Origin: Streptomyces sp. NBC_00258
GTDB lineage: Bacteria > Actinomycetota > Actinomycetes > Streptomycetales > Streptomycetaceae
Direction: 5' to 3'
NCBI RefSeq assembly: GCF_036182465.1
Contig: NZ_CP108081.1
Coordinates: 3,782,001-3,846,000, forward strand
DNA length: 64,000 nucleotides
Shown: positions 9,240 to 17,548 of the stretch, in pieces
How the letters are laid out: every line of letters begins with the position of its first letter
Position numbering within the stretch: the stretch's first letter is position 1
Translations under genes and position numbers: made by a program
Notes under the pieces: model-generated
The model's database searches: none
What the model saw: the letters and a program-made list of their open reading frames with translations, nothing else
Told to the model about the DNA's origin: nothing

Positions 9240-9787
9240 AAGCGACCGAAGTCCCGGAGATCGCCGGCGCGTACCTCTTCGAGCCGACGCCGTACGCCGA
9301 CGAACGCGGCTTCTTCTGCCGCACCTTCGACGCCGACGTGGTCCGCTCGGTGGGCCTCGACCCGGACGCCTTCGTCCAGGACAGCCTGTCCCGCTCGGTC
9401 CGGGGCGTGCTGCGCGGCCTGCACCTGCGCTCCGGCGCCGGCGAGGCCAAGCTGGTGCGGTGCTCGTACGGGATGGTCTTCGACGTCGTCGTGGACCTGC
9501 GGACGGACTCACCGACGTACCGCAACGTGGCAACCTTCGAGCTGTCCGGCGAGACGCAGACGACCCTCTACATCCCGGCGGGCTGCGCCCACGGCTTCCA
9601 GGCCCTGACCGAGACCGCCGACACCTCGTACCGGATCGACCGCCCGCACGATCCGGCCGAGGACGTGACGATCGCCTTCGACGACCCGGAGCTCGCCATT
9701 CCCTGGCCGCTCCCGCCCGCCTCGATGTCCCAACGGGACCGGGAGGCGCCGAGCCTCGCCGAGGTCCTGAAGCAGAAGGAGAGCTGA
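9236..9787 (+). CDS. RmlC-like dTDP-4-keto-sugar 3,5-epimerase family protein
   Basis: 183 residues, the usual RmlC length, with a cupin fold. The DSLSRSVRGVLRGLHLR segment carries the catalytic His63, and IPAGCAHGFQAL and the DDPELAIPWPL tail are present. However, the usual YYxP block before the tail reads PHDPAED here, so the conserved tyrosines are Pro137 and His138. The reaction may therefore be limited (3-epimerisation only) or altered compared with RmlC. It should act on a 4-keto NDP-sugar made in this pathway. ATGA overlap with the preceding gene. Confidence 0.85.
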   Translation: MKATEVPEIAGAYLFEPTPYADERGFFCRTFDADVVRSVGLDPDAFVQDSLSRSVRGVLRGLHLRSGAGEAKLVRCSYGMVFDVVVDLRTDSPTYRNVATFELSGETQTTLYIPAGCAHGFQALTETADTSYRIDRPHDPAEDVTIAFDDPELAIPWPLPPASMSQRDREAPSLAEVLKQKES

Positions 9788-9794
9788 AGTCACC

Positions 9795-11120
9795 GTGGAC
9801 ACCGAAGAGTTCAGCCTTCCCCGATCGCTGGCGGCGAACGAGCGGCTGCACGCCCTGATCCCCGGCGGCGCGCACACCTACGCCAAGGGCGACGACCAGT
9901 ACCCCGAAGACCTGGCCCCGGTCATCAGCCACGGCCGCGGTGCCCACGTGTGGGACGTCGACGGCAACCGCTACATCGAGTACGGCTCCGGCCTGCGGTC
10001 GGTCAGCCTCGGCCACGCCCACCCACGCGTGATCGAGGCGGTGCGACGGGAACTCGACCGCGGCAGCAACTTCGTCCGGCCGTCCATCGTGGAGGTCGAG
10101 GCCGCGGAACGCTTCCTGGCCACGGTACCGACCGCCGAGATGGTGAAGTTCACGAAGAACGGCTCCGACGCCACCACTGCCGCCGTGCGCCTCGCCCGCG
10201 CCGCCACCGGGCGCCCGCGGGTGGCCATCTGCGGCGACCATCCGTTCTTCTCCACCGATGACTGGTTCATCGGCACCACGCCGATGTCCGCGGGCATTCC
10301 GGCGGCGACCACCGACCTCACCGTGGCGTTTCCCTACGGGGACCTGGCCGCCACGGAGGAGCTGCTCACCCGGTACCGGGACGAGGTCGCCTGCCTGATC
10401 CTCGAACCCGCCTCCCACACCGAGCCCCCGCCCGGCTACCTCGCGGGCCTGCGCAAGCTGGCCGACCGGCACGGCTGTGTACTGATCTTCGACGAGATGA
10501 TCACCGGCCTCCGTTGGTCCGAGGCGGGCGCCCAGGGCCTGTACGGCGTCGTCCCCGACCTCTCCACGTTCGGCAAGGCGCTGGGCAACGGGTTCGCCGT
10601 CTCCGCGCTGGCCGGCCGTCGCGAGCTGATGGAGCGCGGCGGGCTGCGTCACTCCGGCGACCGGGTGTTCCTGCTGTCCACCACGCACGGTGCGGAAACG
10701 CACTCGCTGGCCGCCGCGATGGCCGTGCAGACCACCTATGCCGAGGAGGGCATCACCGCGCGGCTGCACGCCCTCGGCGATCGGTTGGCCGCCGGTGTCC
10801 GCGAGGCCGCGGCCGGCATGGGCGTCGGCGACCACGTCGTCGTCCGGGGCCGGGCCAGCAACCTGGTCTTCGCCACGCTCGACGAAAACGGGCAGCCGTC
10901 GCAGGAGTACCGCACCCTGTTCCTGCGTCGGCTCCTCGCGGGCGGGGTGCTGGCCCCGTCGTTCGTGGTGAGCAGCGCGCTCGACGACGCCGACATCGAC
11001 CGCACCGTCGACGTGGTGGCCCAGGCATGCGCGGTGTACCGGAAGGCACTGGACGCCGCCGACCCCACCCCCTGGCTGGGCGGACGACCGGTGAAGCCCG
11101 TATTCCGCCGCTTGGCGTGA
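9795..11120 (+). CDS. Class-III aminotransferase, glutamate-1-semialdehyde aminomutase-like
   Basis: 441 residues with PLP-dependent fold type I. GDGNRYIEYGSGLRSV-type N-terminal block (written DVDGNRYIEYGSG), KNGSDATTAAVRLAR, IFDEMITGLRW and the PLP lysine in FGKALGNGF are visible. It is too far from heme genes to be HemL and more likely transfers an amino group to a sugar or small-molecule carbonyl. GTG start, with GGAGAG twelve bases upstream. It is the last gene of the operon and ends 7 bp from a convergent gene, with no terminator seen between. Confidence 0.82.
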   Translation: MDTEEFSLPRSLAANERLHALIPGGAHTYAKGDDQYPEDLAPVISHGRGAHVWDVDGNRYIEYGSGLRSVSLGHAHPRVIEAVRRELDRGSNFVRPSIVEVEAAERFLATVPTAEMVKFTKNGSDATTAAVRLARAATGRPRVAICGDHPFFSTDDWFIGTTPMSAGIPAATTDLTVAFPYGDLAATEELLTRYRDEVACLILEPASHTEPPPGYLAGLRKLADRHGCVLIFDEMITGLRWSEAGAQGLYGVVPDLSTFGKALGNGFAVSALAGRRELMERGGLRHSGDRVFLLSTTHGAETHSLAAAMAVQTTYAEEGITARLHALGDRLAAGVREAAAGMGVGDHVVVRGRASNLVFATLDENGQPSQEYRTLFLRRLLAGGVLAPSFVVSSALDDADIDRTVDVVAQACAVYRKALDAADPTPWLGGRPVKPVFRRLA

Positions 11121-11127
11121 CGTGACG

Positions 11128-11853
11128 TCAGCGACGCTCCGGCCGACCGGCGTCGGCCGTCCGGTCGACCAGCCGGTCAGCCGTCCGGTCGACCAGCCAC
11201 GCGGTCGCCGGTGTGACCGCCAGCGCGGTGCACCAGCCGCCGAGGACGTCGGTCGGGTAGTGCGCGCCCAGGGCGACCTGCGCCCAGCCCATGGCGGCGC
11301 CGGCGACCAGCGCCGCGGCGAGCACGAGTAGCGTGCCGACCGTCCTGCCGAGGCCGAGCCGACCGGTCGCGAGCAGCGCCACCACGAGGGCGAGCGCGGT
11401 GAGGAAGGCGGTGTGGCCGCTCGGATAGGACAGGTTGTCGTCGCCGTGGATGGTGCGGCCCACCAGGGACTTGAGCAGTGTCGTCGTCGCCACGGTCAGG
11501 CCGGCACCGGCAACGACGAGCACCGCCGCGCGAGGACGCCGAAGCAGCAGACAGGCCGCCACGGCAACCACGACGAGGATCGCCGCTCCGGCGGGCTCTC
11601 CCAAGAAGTCCGTGGCCAGAGCGACGTTCCGCCACGGCGGCCGCACACTGTCCGCCGTCGGCCGGACGAGCCACCTGTCCACCCTGCCGGACTCGCTGTG
11701 GCCGGCGTACAGAACCCCGAGCGCGAGGACCACCAGCGCGGCGAGGGCCGCGATCGGCCCGAGCCACGCGCGCAGCGATGGGGGCAGCACCGCGGACGCC
11801 GACCGCCCGCTCACCCGCCCACCGTCGCGGACCGTCCGGCAGATGCGATGCAC
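11128..11853 (-). CDS. PAP2-family membrane phosphatase
   Basis: 241 residues from the chosen GTG, which has GGAGGGG just upstream; the open frame reaches 11934 but without a ribosome site. Five to six hydrophobic helices. The three PAP2 signatures are present: KSLVGR, YPSGHTA and ALGAHYPTDVLGG, supplying the phosphate pocket, the acid His and the nucleophile His. It should dephosphorylate undecaprenyl-pyrophosphate or a lipid phosphate at the outer membrane face. Being convergent with the glycan operon, it could recycle lipid carrier, but that is inference. The C-terminus has an RTADRLVDRTAD duplication. Confidence 0.85.
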   Translation of the reverse strand: MHRICRTVRDGGRVSGRSASAVLPPSLRAWLGPIAALAALVVLALGVLYAGHSESGRVDRWLVRPTADSVRPPWRNVALATDFLGEPAGAAILVVVAVAACLLLRRPRAAVLVVAGAGLTVATTTLLKSLVGRTIHGDDNLSYPSGHTAFLTALALVVALLATGRLGLGRTVGTLLVLAAALVAGAAMGWAQVALGAHYPTDVLGGWCTALAVTPATAWLVDRTADRLVDRTADAGRPERR

Positions 11854-12082
11854 CTCCCCTCCAGGCTGTTCATCACCCTGGCCAAGGGCATCGGAACCAG
11901 TCTCTGCTTGCTCCCTTGCCACCCTTGCCAACAATCGATTGCGGCAAACCGCCGTCGGACACCAGCGCGCTCGCGCACCCGCGTCCCTACGACTGACAGC
12001 CGCTCAGCCGGGGTTCGCCACATCCACCCGTTGCACCCACCGGAACAGGCCGAACTCATGCCCATCACCGAGAGGTTGCAGG

Positions 12083-13423
12083 TCAGGCGCCCTTCGCGAT
12101 CGGTTCGAGGATCGCCACGCACTCCACGTGATGCGTCATCGGAAACAGGTCGAACGCCCGCAGCGTCCGCACCCGGTATCCCCCGTCCCGGAAGTACGCC
12201 AGGTCGCGGGCCAGCGCGGCCGGATCGCAGGCGACGTACGCGATCTTGCGGGCGCCGAGTGAGGCGAGGTGCTGGACCGTCTTCTTGCCGGCGCCGGCGC
12301 GGGGCGGGTCGAGGACGATGAGGTCGACCTCGGTGATGCCGGTGCGCGGGAGGACCGCCTCGACCTTGCCCTGTTCGATGCGGACGCGGTCGAACGCGGC
12401 GAGGTTGTGCTTGGCGTCCTCCACCGCGCGCTTGCCGGACTCGATGCCGAGGACCGCGCCCTTGTCGCCGAGGCGATCGGCCAGCGCGCCGGCGAAGAGG
12501 CCGACACCGCAGTAGAGGTCGAGGGCCATGTCGCCCTTGCGCGGGAGCAGGCCCTGCATGACGGCCTTGACCAGGGTGTCGGCCGCCATCGGGTGGACCT
12601 GCCAGAAGCCGCCGCTGCCGACCCGGTGCGTACGGCCGTCCGCGCGCTCGCGGACGAAGGCGCGGCCGTGGACCCGGTGGATACCGCCGTCGTGCTCCTC
12701 GACGCGCATCACGGAGACGGGCTTGTCGAGTTCGACGAGGGGCAGGCGGGCGCCGGGCCTCGGTTCGAGGATCACCATGCGGTCCTGTGAACCGGTCGCC
12801 GCGATCGCCTCGACCGACTCCATGCCGGACCAGTCGCGCTCCTCGATGCCCAGCTCGGAGACCCCGGGCGCGGCGATCATGCAGTGCTCGATCGGCTCGA
12901 CCTCGTGCGAACGGTGGCGGCGCAGACCGGCGTTGCCGTCCTCGTCGACCGCGTACTGCACGCGCGTACGCCACGCGGGGACCTCACCGGCGGGCAGCTT
13001 GTCGCCCTCGGCCGGCATCACCGTGCCGTCCCAGCCGGCCTCCTCCGGGGTGAGGCCCGCGAGCCGCTGGAGCTGCTCGGCGACGACCTCGCCCTTGAGC
13101 CGCCGCTGTGCGCCCGGCTTGGCGTGCTGCCAGTCGCAGCCACCGCAGCGGCCCGGACCGGCGTACGGACAGGGCGCCTCGACGCGGTCCTTGGACGGCT
13201 CCAGCACGGTCACCGCGTCCGCCCGCAGGAAGCGCGAGTCCTCCTCGCCCTCCGTCACCCGTACGACGACCCGCTCGCCGGGCAGCGCATGCCGTACGAA
13301 GAGGACCTGGCCGGCGTCCGAACGGGCGATGCAGTGCCCGCCGTGCGCGACGGGGCCGATCTCGACCTCGTACTCCTGACCCACGAGCGACCCCGCCGGC
13401 GATTTCTTCGGTTCTGCCTGCAT
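12083..13423 (-). CDS. TrmA/RumA-type (uracil-5-)RNA methyltransferase
   Basis: 446 residues. An N-terminal TRAM domain (about 10-70) is followed by an Fe-S loop with Cys85, Cys93 and Cys96 in PCPYAGPGRCGGCDW and a probable fourth Cys in EHCMIA. The C-terminal SAM domain has LDLYCGVGLFAG, LDPPRAG and the catalytic ACDPAALARDL block. It should methylate C5 of a uridine in tRNA or 23S rRNA. ATG at 13423 is preferred over the earlier frame start because the TRAM domain begins at once. It lies downstream of the permease gene on the same strand, 106 bp away. Confidence 0.9.
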   Translation of the reverse strand: MQAEPKKSPAGSLVGQEYEVEIGPVAHGGHCIARSDAGQVLFVRHALPGERVVVRVTEGEEDSRFLRADAVTVLEPSKDRVEAPCPYAGPGRCGGCDWQHAKPGAQRRLKGEVVAEQLQRLAGLTPEEAGWDGTVMPAEGDKLPAGEVPAWRTRVQYAVDEDGNAGLRRHRSHEVEPIEHCMIAAPGVSELGIEERDWSGMESVEAIAATGSQDRMVILEPRPGARLPLVELDKPVSVMRVEEHDGGIHRVHGRAFVRERADGRTHRVGSGGFWQVHPMAADTLVKAVMQGLLPRKGDMALDLYCGVGLFAGALADRLGDKGAVLGIESGKRAVEDAKHNLAAFDRVRIEQGKVEAVLPRTGITEVDLIVLDPPRAGAGKKTVQHLASLGARKIAYVACDPAALARDLAYFRDGGYRVRTLRAFDLFPMTHHVECVAILEPIAKGA

Positions 13424-13529
13424 GGCGGGGTGACTCCAGATGCGAAATGGGGAACGGCCGGACAACAGCCCACCAGTCTACGTGGACACCGCCCGGCCGC
13501 TCACCACGAGCCCGTGGGCCCCCTGCTCC

Positions 13530-15581
13530 TCAGCGCTTCGGGGACGACGGCTCCTTCGGCCGGTCCTCGGCCGGACCGCGCCGCACGGAACCCGGCGCGT
13601 TCCAGTCCTGCCGCTTGCGGGCCCGCTTCTTGGCCACCTCGGACGACTCCAGCTGGTACGGCACGGACGTCACCATCACGCCCGGAGTGAACAGCAGCCG
13701 CCCCTTGAGCCGCAGCGCGCTCTGGTTGTGCAGCAGCTGCTCGTACCAGTGACCGACCACGTACTCGGGGATGATCACCGACACCACGTCGCGCGGGGAC
13801 TCACGGCGCAGCCCCTTCACGTACTCGATGACCGGCCGCGTGATCTCGCGGTACGGCGAGTCGAGGACCTTCAGCGGCACGGTGATGCCGCGCCGCTCCC
13901 ACTCCTCGCGCAGGGCCTTCGTCTCGGCCGGGTCGACGTTGACGCTGAGAGCCTCCAGGGTGTCGGAGCGCATCAGCTTGGCGTACGCGAGGGCCCGCAG
14001 CGTCGGCCGGTGGATCTTCGAGATCAGCACGACGGAGTGGACACGGGAGGGGCGCACGCTGTCGTCGGACGGCCCCTCGGGGGCGGCGATCTCCTCGGTG
14101 ACCCGGTCGTAGTGCTTCCGGATCGCGGACATCGTGGCGTAGAAGATCACCATGCCGAGCAGTGCGACCCAGGCACCGTGCGTGAACTTGGTGACGAGGA
14201 CGACGACCAGGACCAGGCCGGTGAAGAAGGCTCCGAAGGCGTTGATGGCCCGGGAGCGGACCATGTGGCGGCGCTTGGCCTGGTCCTTCTCGGTGGCCAG
14301 GTGGCGGTTCCAGTGCCGGACCATGCCGGTCTGGCTGAGCGTGAAGGACACGAACACGCCGACGATGTAGAGCTGGATGAGCCGCGTGGAGTCGGCGCCG
14401 TAGACCCAGACGAGCAGGATGGCCGCGCCGGCGAGCAGCACGATGCCGTTCGAGAAGGCGAGCCGGTCGCCACGGGTGTGCAGCTGGCGCGGCAGGTAGC
14501 GGTCCTGCGCGAGGATCGAGCCGAGCAGCGGGAAGCCGTTGTACGCGGTGTTCGCGGCCAGGAAGAGCACGAGCGCGGTGGCCGCGGCGAGCACGATGAA
14601 CAGGAAGCTGCCGTCACCGAACACGGCCTCGGCGACCTGGGAGATCACCGGGTTCTGTACGTAGTCGGAGCCCACCGCGACCCCGTTGTGGAACAGGTCG
14701 CTCGCCGGCCGCTCGGCCATGCGGACCTTCGTCACCATGGCCAGCGCGATGATGCCGCAGAACATGGTGACGGCGAGCAGGCCCATCGCCGCGAGCGTGG
14801 TCGCCGCGTTCTTGGACTTGGGCTTGCGGAAGGCGGGGACGCCGTTGCTGATCGCCTCGACGCCGGTGAGCGCCGCACAGCCGGAGGAGAAGGCACGCAG
14901 CAGGAGGAAGACGAGGGCGAAGCCCGCGAGCCCCTGGTGCTCGGGCTTGATCTCGTAGTCGGCGGTCGGCGCCTTCATGGTGTCGTCGAGGATGATCCCG
15001 CGGAAGGCACCCCACGCGATCATCAGGAAGACGCCCGTGACGAAGACGTACGTCGGGATCGCGAAGAGCTTCCCGGACTCCTTCACGCCGCGCAGGTTCA
15101 TCAGCGTGAGCAGCACGATGACGGCGACCGCGCAGAGCACCTTGTGCTCGATGACGAACGGGATCGCCGAGCCGAGGTTCTCGATGCCGGACGCGATCGA
15201 CACGGCGACCGTGAGGACGTAGTCCACGAGCAGCGCGCTGGCGACGGTGAGGCCGGCCTTGGGGCCGAGGTTGGTGTTGGCCACCTCGTAGTCGCCGCCG
15301 CCGCTGGGGTAGGCGTGCACGTTCTGCCGGTAGGAGGCCACAACGGTGAACATCAGCACGACGACCGCGACGGCGATCCAGGGGCTGAAGTGATAGGCCG
15401 ACACGCCCGCGATGGACAGGACGAGCAGCACTTCTCCCGGCGCGTACGCCACGGAGGAGAGCGGGTCGGAAGCGAAGACGGGGAGTGCGATGCGCTTCGG
15501 CAGGAGTGTCTCTCCGAGCCGGTCACTGCGCAGTGCGCGCCCGATCAAGATCCGTTTGGGCACGTCGGTCAGTTTGGACAC
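13530..15581 (-). CDS. KimA-like APC-superfamily potassium permease
   Basis: 683 residues, GTG start. Twelve or so helices begin after the DPLSSVAYAPGEVLL motif, typical of the APC family and of KimA/YdaO potassium symporters. The last 170 residues form a soluble domain, VHSVVLISKIHRPTLRALAY onward, like the universal-stress-protein domain that binds c-di-AMP in KimA. It should bring in K+ with protons. Divergent TrkA-type regulators on the other side of the 15582-16017 gap strengthen the potassium assignment. General amino-acid transport is the main alternative. Confidence 0.78.
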   Translation of the reverse strand: MSKLTDVPKRILIGRALRSDRLGETLLPKRIALPVFASDPLSSVAYAPGEVLLVLSIAGVSAYHFSPWIAVAVVVLMFTVVASYRQNVHAYPSGGGDYEVANTNLGPKAGLTVASALLVDYVLTVAVSIASGIENLGSAIPFVIEHKVLCAVAVIVLLTLMNLRGVKESGKLFAIPTYVFVTGVFLMIAWGAFRGIILDDTMKAPTADYEIKPEHQGLAGFALVFLLLRAFSSGCAALTGVEAISNGVPAFRKPKSKNAATTLAAMGLLAVTMFCGIIALAMVTKVRMAERPASDLFHNGVAVGSDYVQNPVISQVAEAVFGDGSFLFIVLAAATALVLFLAANTAYNGFPLLGSILAQDRYLPRQLHTRGDRLAFSNGIVLLAGAAILLVWVYGADSTRLIQLYIVGVFVSFTLSQTGMVRHWNRHLATEKDQAKRRHMVRSRAINAFGAFFTGLVLVVVLVTKFTHGAWVALLGMVIFYATMSAIRKHYDRVTEEIAAPEGPSDDSVRPSRVHSVVLISKIHRPTLRALAYAKLMRSDTLEALSVNVDPAETKALREEWERRGITVPLKVLDSPYREITRPVIEYVKGLRRESPRDVVSVIIPEYVVGHWYEQLLHNQSALRLKGRLLFTPGVMVTSVPYQLESSEVAKKRARKRQDWNAPGSVRRGPAEDRPKEPSSPKR

Positions 15582-15787
15582 GCAGAGGATCGTAAGCGGT
15601 CGAACACGGCCACGCCCACCCTCCCCCGCCCTCGGTGTCGCTCGGAGGACAGCGCGCCCGCCCTTCGTCTGCCCTACGAGTGAAATCCCGTACGGGCCCG
15701 GTTGCGGATTCCACGGCTGGGCAAAGCCGCATGCCTATATGAAAAAAGCCAAAACTTTGCCGCCCCTTGCCACTTCATGGAGGTTCC

Positions 15788-15883
15788 ATGCACGCCACCG
15801 CGGAACTCATCGGCGCCGCCGCCGGACTCGTAGGCCTCGGGATCCTCACCCTCGTCAGCGTGCGCAGCATCAGCCGCCGCTGA
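15788..15883 (+). CDS. 31-residue single-span membrane peptide
   Basis: ATG follows AGGAGG-like GGAGG (GGAGGTTCC) at ideal spacing. The peptide begins MHATAELIGAAAGLVG, continues as a hydrophobic stretch to about residue 25 and ends with the basic RSISRR. That is one transmembrane helix with a positive C-terminal tail. It sits between the KimA-like gene and the two trkA genes, 134 bp ahead of the first. Small subunits such as KdpF have the same size and topology, so a role as a small partner of a potassium transporter is plausible. No family name is recognised. Confidence 0.6.
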   Translation: MHATAELIGAAAGLVGLGILTLVSVRSISRR

Positions 15884-16017
15884 TCGTCGGGATCCCGCGG
15901 GCGATCGTGCACGGGGGTGCCCCCCGCGGACCGCGCGTGTGTAGCTTGGGCGTCGGTCTGAGACGCTGTCCTAGCGTGTCAGCCTGAGCAGCAACTTTCC
16001 ACACCGGAAGGACGGTC

Positions 16018-16689
16018 GTGCACATCGTCATCATGGGCTGCGGAAGAGTGGGTTCCGCTCTTGCCCAGACCCTGGAGCAACAGGGGCATACGGTCGCCGT
16101 GATCGACCAGGACCCCACCGCCTTCCGACGGCTGGGCTCCGGGTTCGGCGGCCGTCGTGTCACCGGCATCGGCTTCGACCAGGACACCCTGCGTGAGGCG
16201 GGCATCGAGGACGCCGGCGCCTTCGCCGCCGTCTCCAGCGGTGACAACTCGAACATCATCGCCGCCCGGGTGGCCCGCGAGATGTTCGGCATCGAGAACG
16301 TCGCGGCGCGTATCTACGACCCCCGCCGTGCCGAGGTCTACCAGCGGCTGGGCATCCCGACCGTCGCCACCGTGCGCTGGACCGCCGACCAGATGCTGCG
16401 CCGGCTGCTGCCGTCGGGCGCCGAACCGCTGTGGCGCGACCCCACGGGCGGGGTACAGCTCGCCGAGGTGCACGCGTCGACGGCGTGGGTCGGCCAGCGG
16501 ATCAGCCGGCTCCAGGAGGAGACCGGTGTGCGCGTGGCCTTCCTCACCCGGCTGGGCGAGGCGGTGCTGCCCACCTCGCAGACGGTGCTGCAGGAGGGCG
16601 ACCTGGTGCACGTGATGATGCGTACGGACGACGTCGAGAAGGTCGAGGCGTCGTTCGCCGAGGGGCCTGAGGAAGAAGGCGGTCACTGA
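16018..16689 (+). CDS. trkA: TrkA-family potassium uptake regulatory protein
   Basis: 223 residues with an N-terminal RCK_N Rossmann fold (MGCGRVGSALAQTL, then VIDQDPTAF) for NAD(H)/ATP binding and a C-terminal RCK_C domain (about 140-215) ending in EGDLVHVMMR. It should gate a K+ transporter in response to nucleotide or c-di-AMP. GTG start with GGAAGGA eight bases upstream. It overlaps the second trkA gene by one base (TGATG). No TrkH membrane subunit is near; the KimA-like permease or a distant channel could be its partner. Confidence 0.87.
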   Translation: MHIVIMGCGRVGSALAQTLEQQGHTVAVIDQDPTAFRRLGSGFGGRRVTGIGFDQDTLREAGIEDAGAFAAVSSGDNSNIIAARVAREMFGIENVAARIYDPRRAEVYQRLGIPTVATVRWTADQMLRRLLPSGAEPLWRDPTGGVQLAEVHASTAWVGQRISRLQEETGVRVAFLTRLGEAVLPTSQTVLQEGDLVHVMMRTDDVEKVEASFAEGPEEEGGH

Positions 16690-17366
16690 TGAGGGTCGCC
16701 ATTGCCGGTGCCGGTGCGGTGGGCCGCTCGATCGCGGGCGAGCTCCTGGAGAACGGGCACGAGGTCCTGCTGATCGACAAGGCGCCGACCGCCATCTCGG
16801 TCGAGCGCGTCCCGCAGGCGGAGTGGCTGCTCGCCGACGCCTGCGAGATCACTTCGCTGGACGAGGCCGCGTTGCAGCGCTGCAACGTGGTCATCGCGGC
16901 GACGGGCGACGACAAGGTGAACCTGGTCGTGTCGCTCCTCGCCAAGACGGAGTACGGGGTTCCGCGGGTCGTCGCCCGTGTCAACAACCCCAAGAACGAA
17001 TGGCTGTTCAACGAGTCGTGGGGCGTGGACGTGGCCGTCTCGACCCCCCGTCTGATGTCGGCCCTGGTCGAGGAGGCGGTGAGCGTCGGCGACCTGGTCC
17101 GCCTGCTCCGCTTCAGCCACGGCGACGCCAACCTCGTCGAGCTGACGCTGCCCCCGGAATCCGCCCTGGCCGGCACCCAGGTCGGCGAAGTGGCATGGCC
17201 CGAGGACACGTCCCTCGTCACCATCATCCGCGGCACCCGAGTCCTCACCCCCACCCGGGAGGACTCACTGGAAGCAGGCGACGAACTCCTCTTCGTGGCG
17301 GCCCAGGCCCGCGAGGAACAGCTGGAGGACCTGCTGTCGGTGCGTCGCGAGGAGACGACGGGCTGA
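16689..17366 (+). CDS. trkA: TrkA-family potassium uptake regulatory protein, second copy
   Basis: 225 residues; RCK_N fold begins with VAIAGAGAVGRSIAGELL and LLIDKAP, then RCK_C (about 140-220) with TPTREDSLEAGDELLFVA. It is similar in plan to the gene before it, with which it shares the TGATG junction. Two single-unit TrkA proteins together would provide the pair of RCK units found in a full-length TrkA. The gene ends 26 bp before a perfect hairpin terminator. Confidence 0.87.
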   Translation: MRVAIAGAGAVGRSIAGELLENGHEVLLIDKAPTAISVERVPQAEWLLADACEITSLDEAALQRCNVVIAATGDDKVNLVVSLLAKTEYGVPRVVARVNNPKNEWLFNESWGVDVAVSTPRLMSALVEEAVSVGDLVRLLRFSHGDANLVELTLPPESALAGTQVGEVAWPEDTSLVTIIRGTRVLTPTREDSLEAGDELLFVAAQAREEQLEDLLSVRREETTG

Positions 17367-17392
17367 CGACGGGCAACTGACGTACGGAGACA

Positions 17393-17434
17393 AATTGAGG
17401 GGCGCTCGGAGACATCTCCGAGCGCCCCTCAATT
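17393..17434. terminator. Bidirectional hairpin terminator
   Basis: A perfect 19-bp inverted repeat (17393-17411 and 17416-17434) with a four-base loop, arms starting AATTGAGGGG and ending CCCCTCAATT. It follows the trkA pair and is flanked by T/A-rich ends on both strands, so it can also stop transcription of the convergent DUF3159 gene. Confidence 0.85.
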
Positions 17435-17456
17435 TTCAGCTTGGTCCGGCACCATC

Positions 17457-17525
17457 CAGCCCGTCCGGCGTTTGAGGACGAGGCCGTTCAGGCCGAAGCG
17501 GGGGTCTGGGGGCGGCAGCCCCCAG
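17457..17525. repeat. Streptomyces dispersed intergenic repeat element
   Basis: The stretch starts CAGCCCGTCCGGCGTTTGAG and ends in the hairpin CTGGGGGCGGCAGCCCCCAG (17506-17525). From general knowledge, near-identical elements occur between many Streptomyces genes, usually at 3' ends. Here it lies 24 bp past the stop of DUF3159 and may help terminate or stabilise that transcript. Confidence 0.7.
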
Positions 17526-17548
17526 CGGCCCACACAGGCACCGCGTAC

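Noticed and set aside
8226..10835. 869-codon minus-strand open frame under the pyruvyltransferase and aminotransferase genes
   Set aside because: Shadow frame; plus-strand genes carry clear family motifs.
9795..11120. HemL (glutamate-1-semialdehyde aminomutase) of heme synthesis
   Set aside because: Divergent sequence and position as last gene of a glycan operon argue for a sugar-pathway aminotransferase-type role.
13440..15683. 747-codon plus-strand open frame opposite the KimA-like gene
   Set aside because: His/Asp/Gly-rich anti-codon pattern of a membrane-protein gene, no start signal or domain.
15582..15787. Possible ydaO riboswitch in the leader of the KimA-like gene
   Set aside because: None of the conserved blocks seen at 52632-52765 could be found here.
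15739..15987. Possible peptide starting ATGAAAAAAGCC upstream of the 31-residue gene
   Set aside because: No ribosome site; it runs out of frame through the small gene and has poor codon use.
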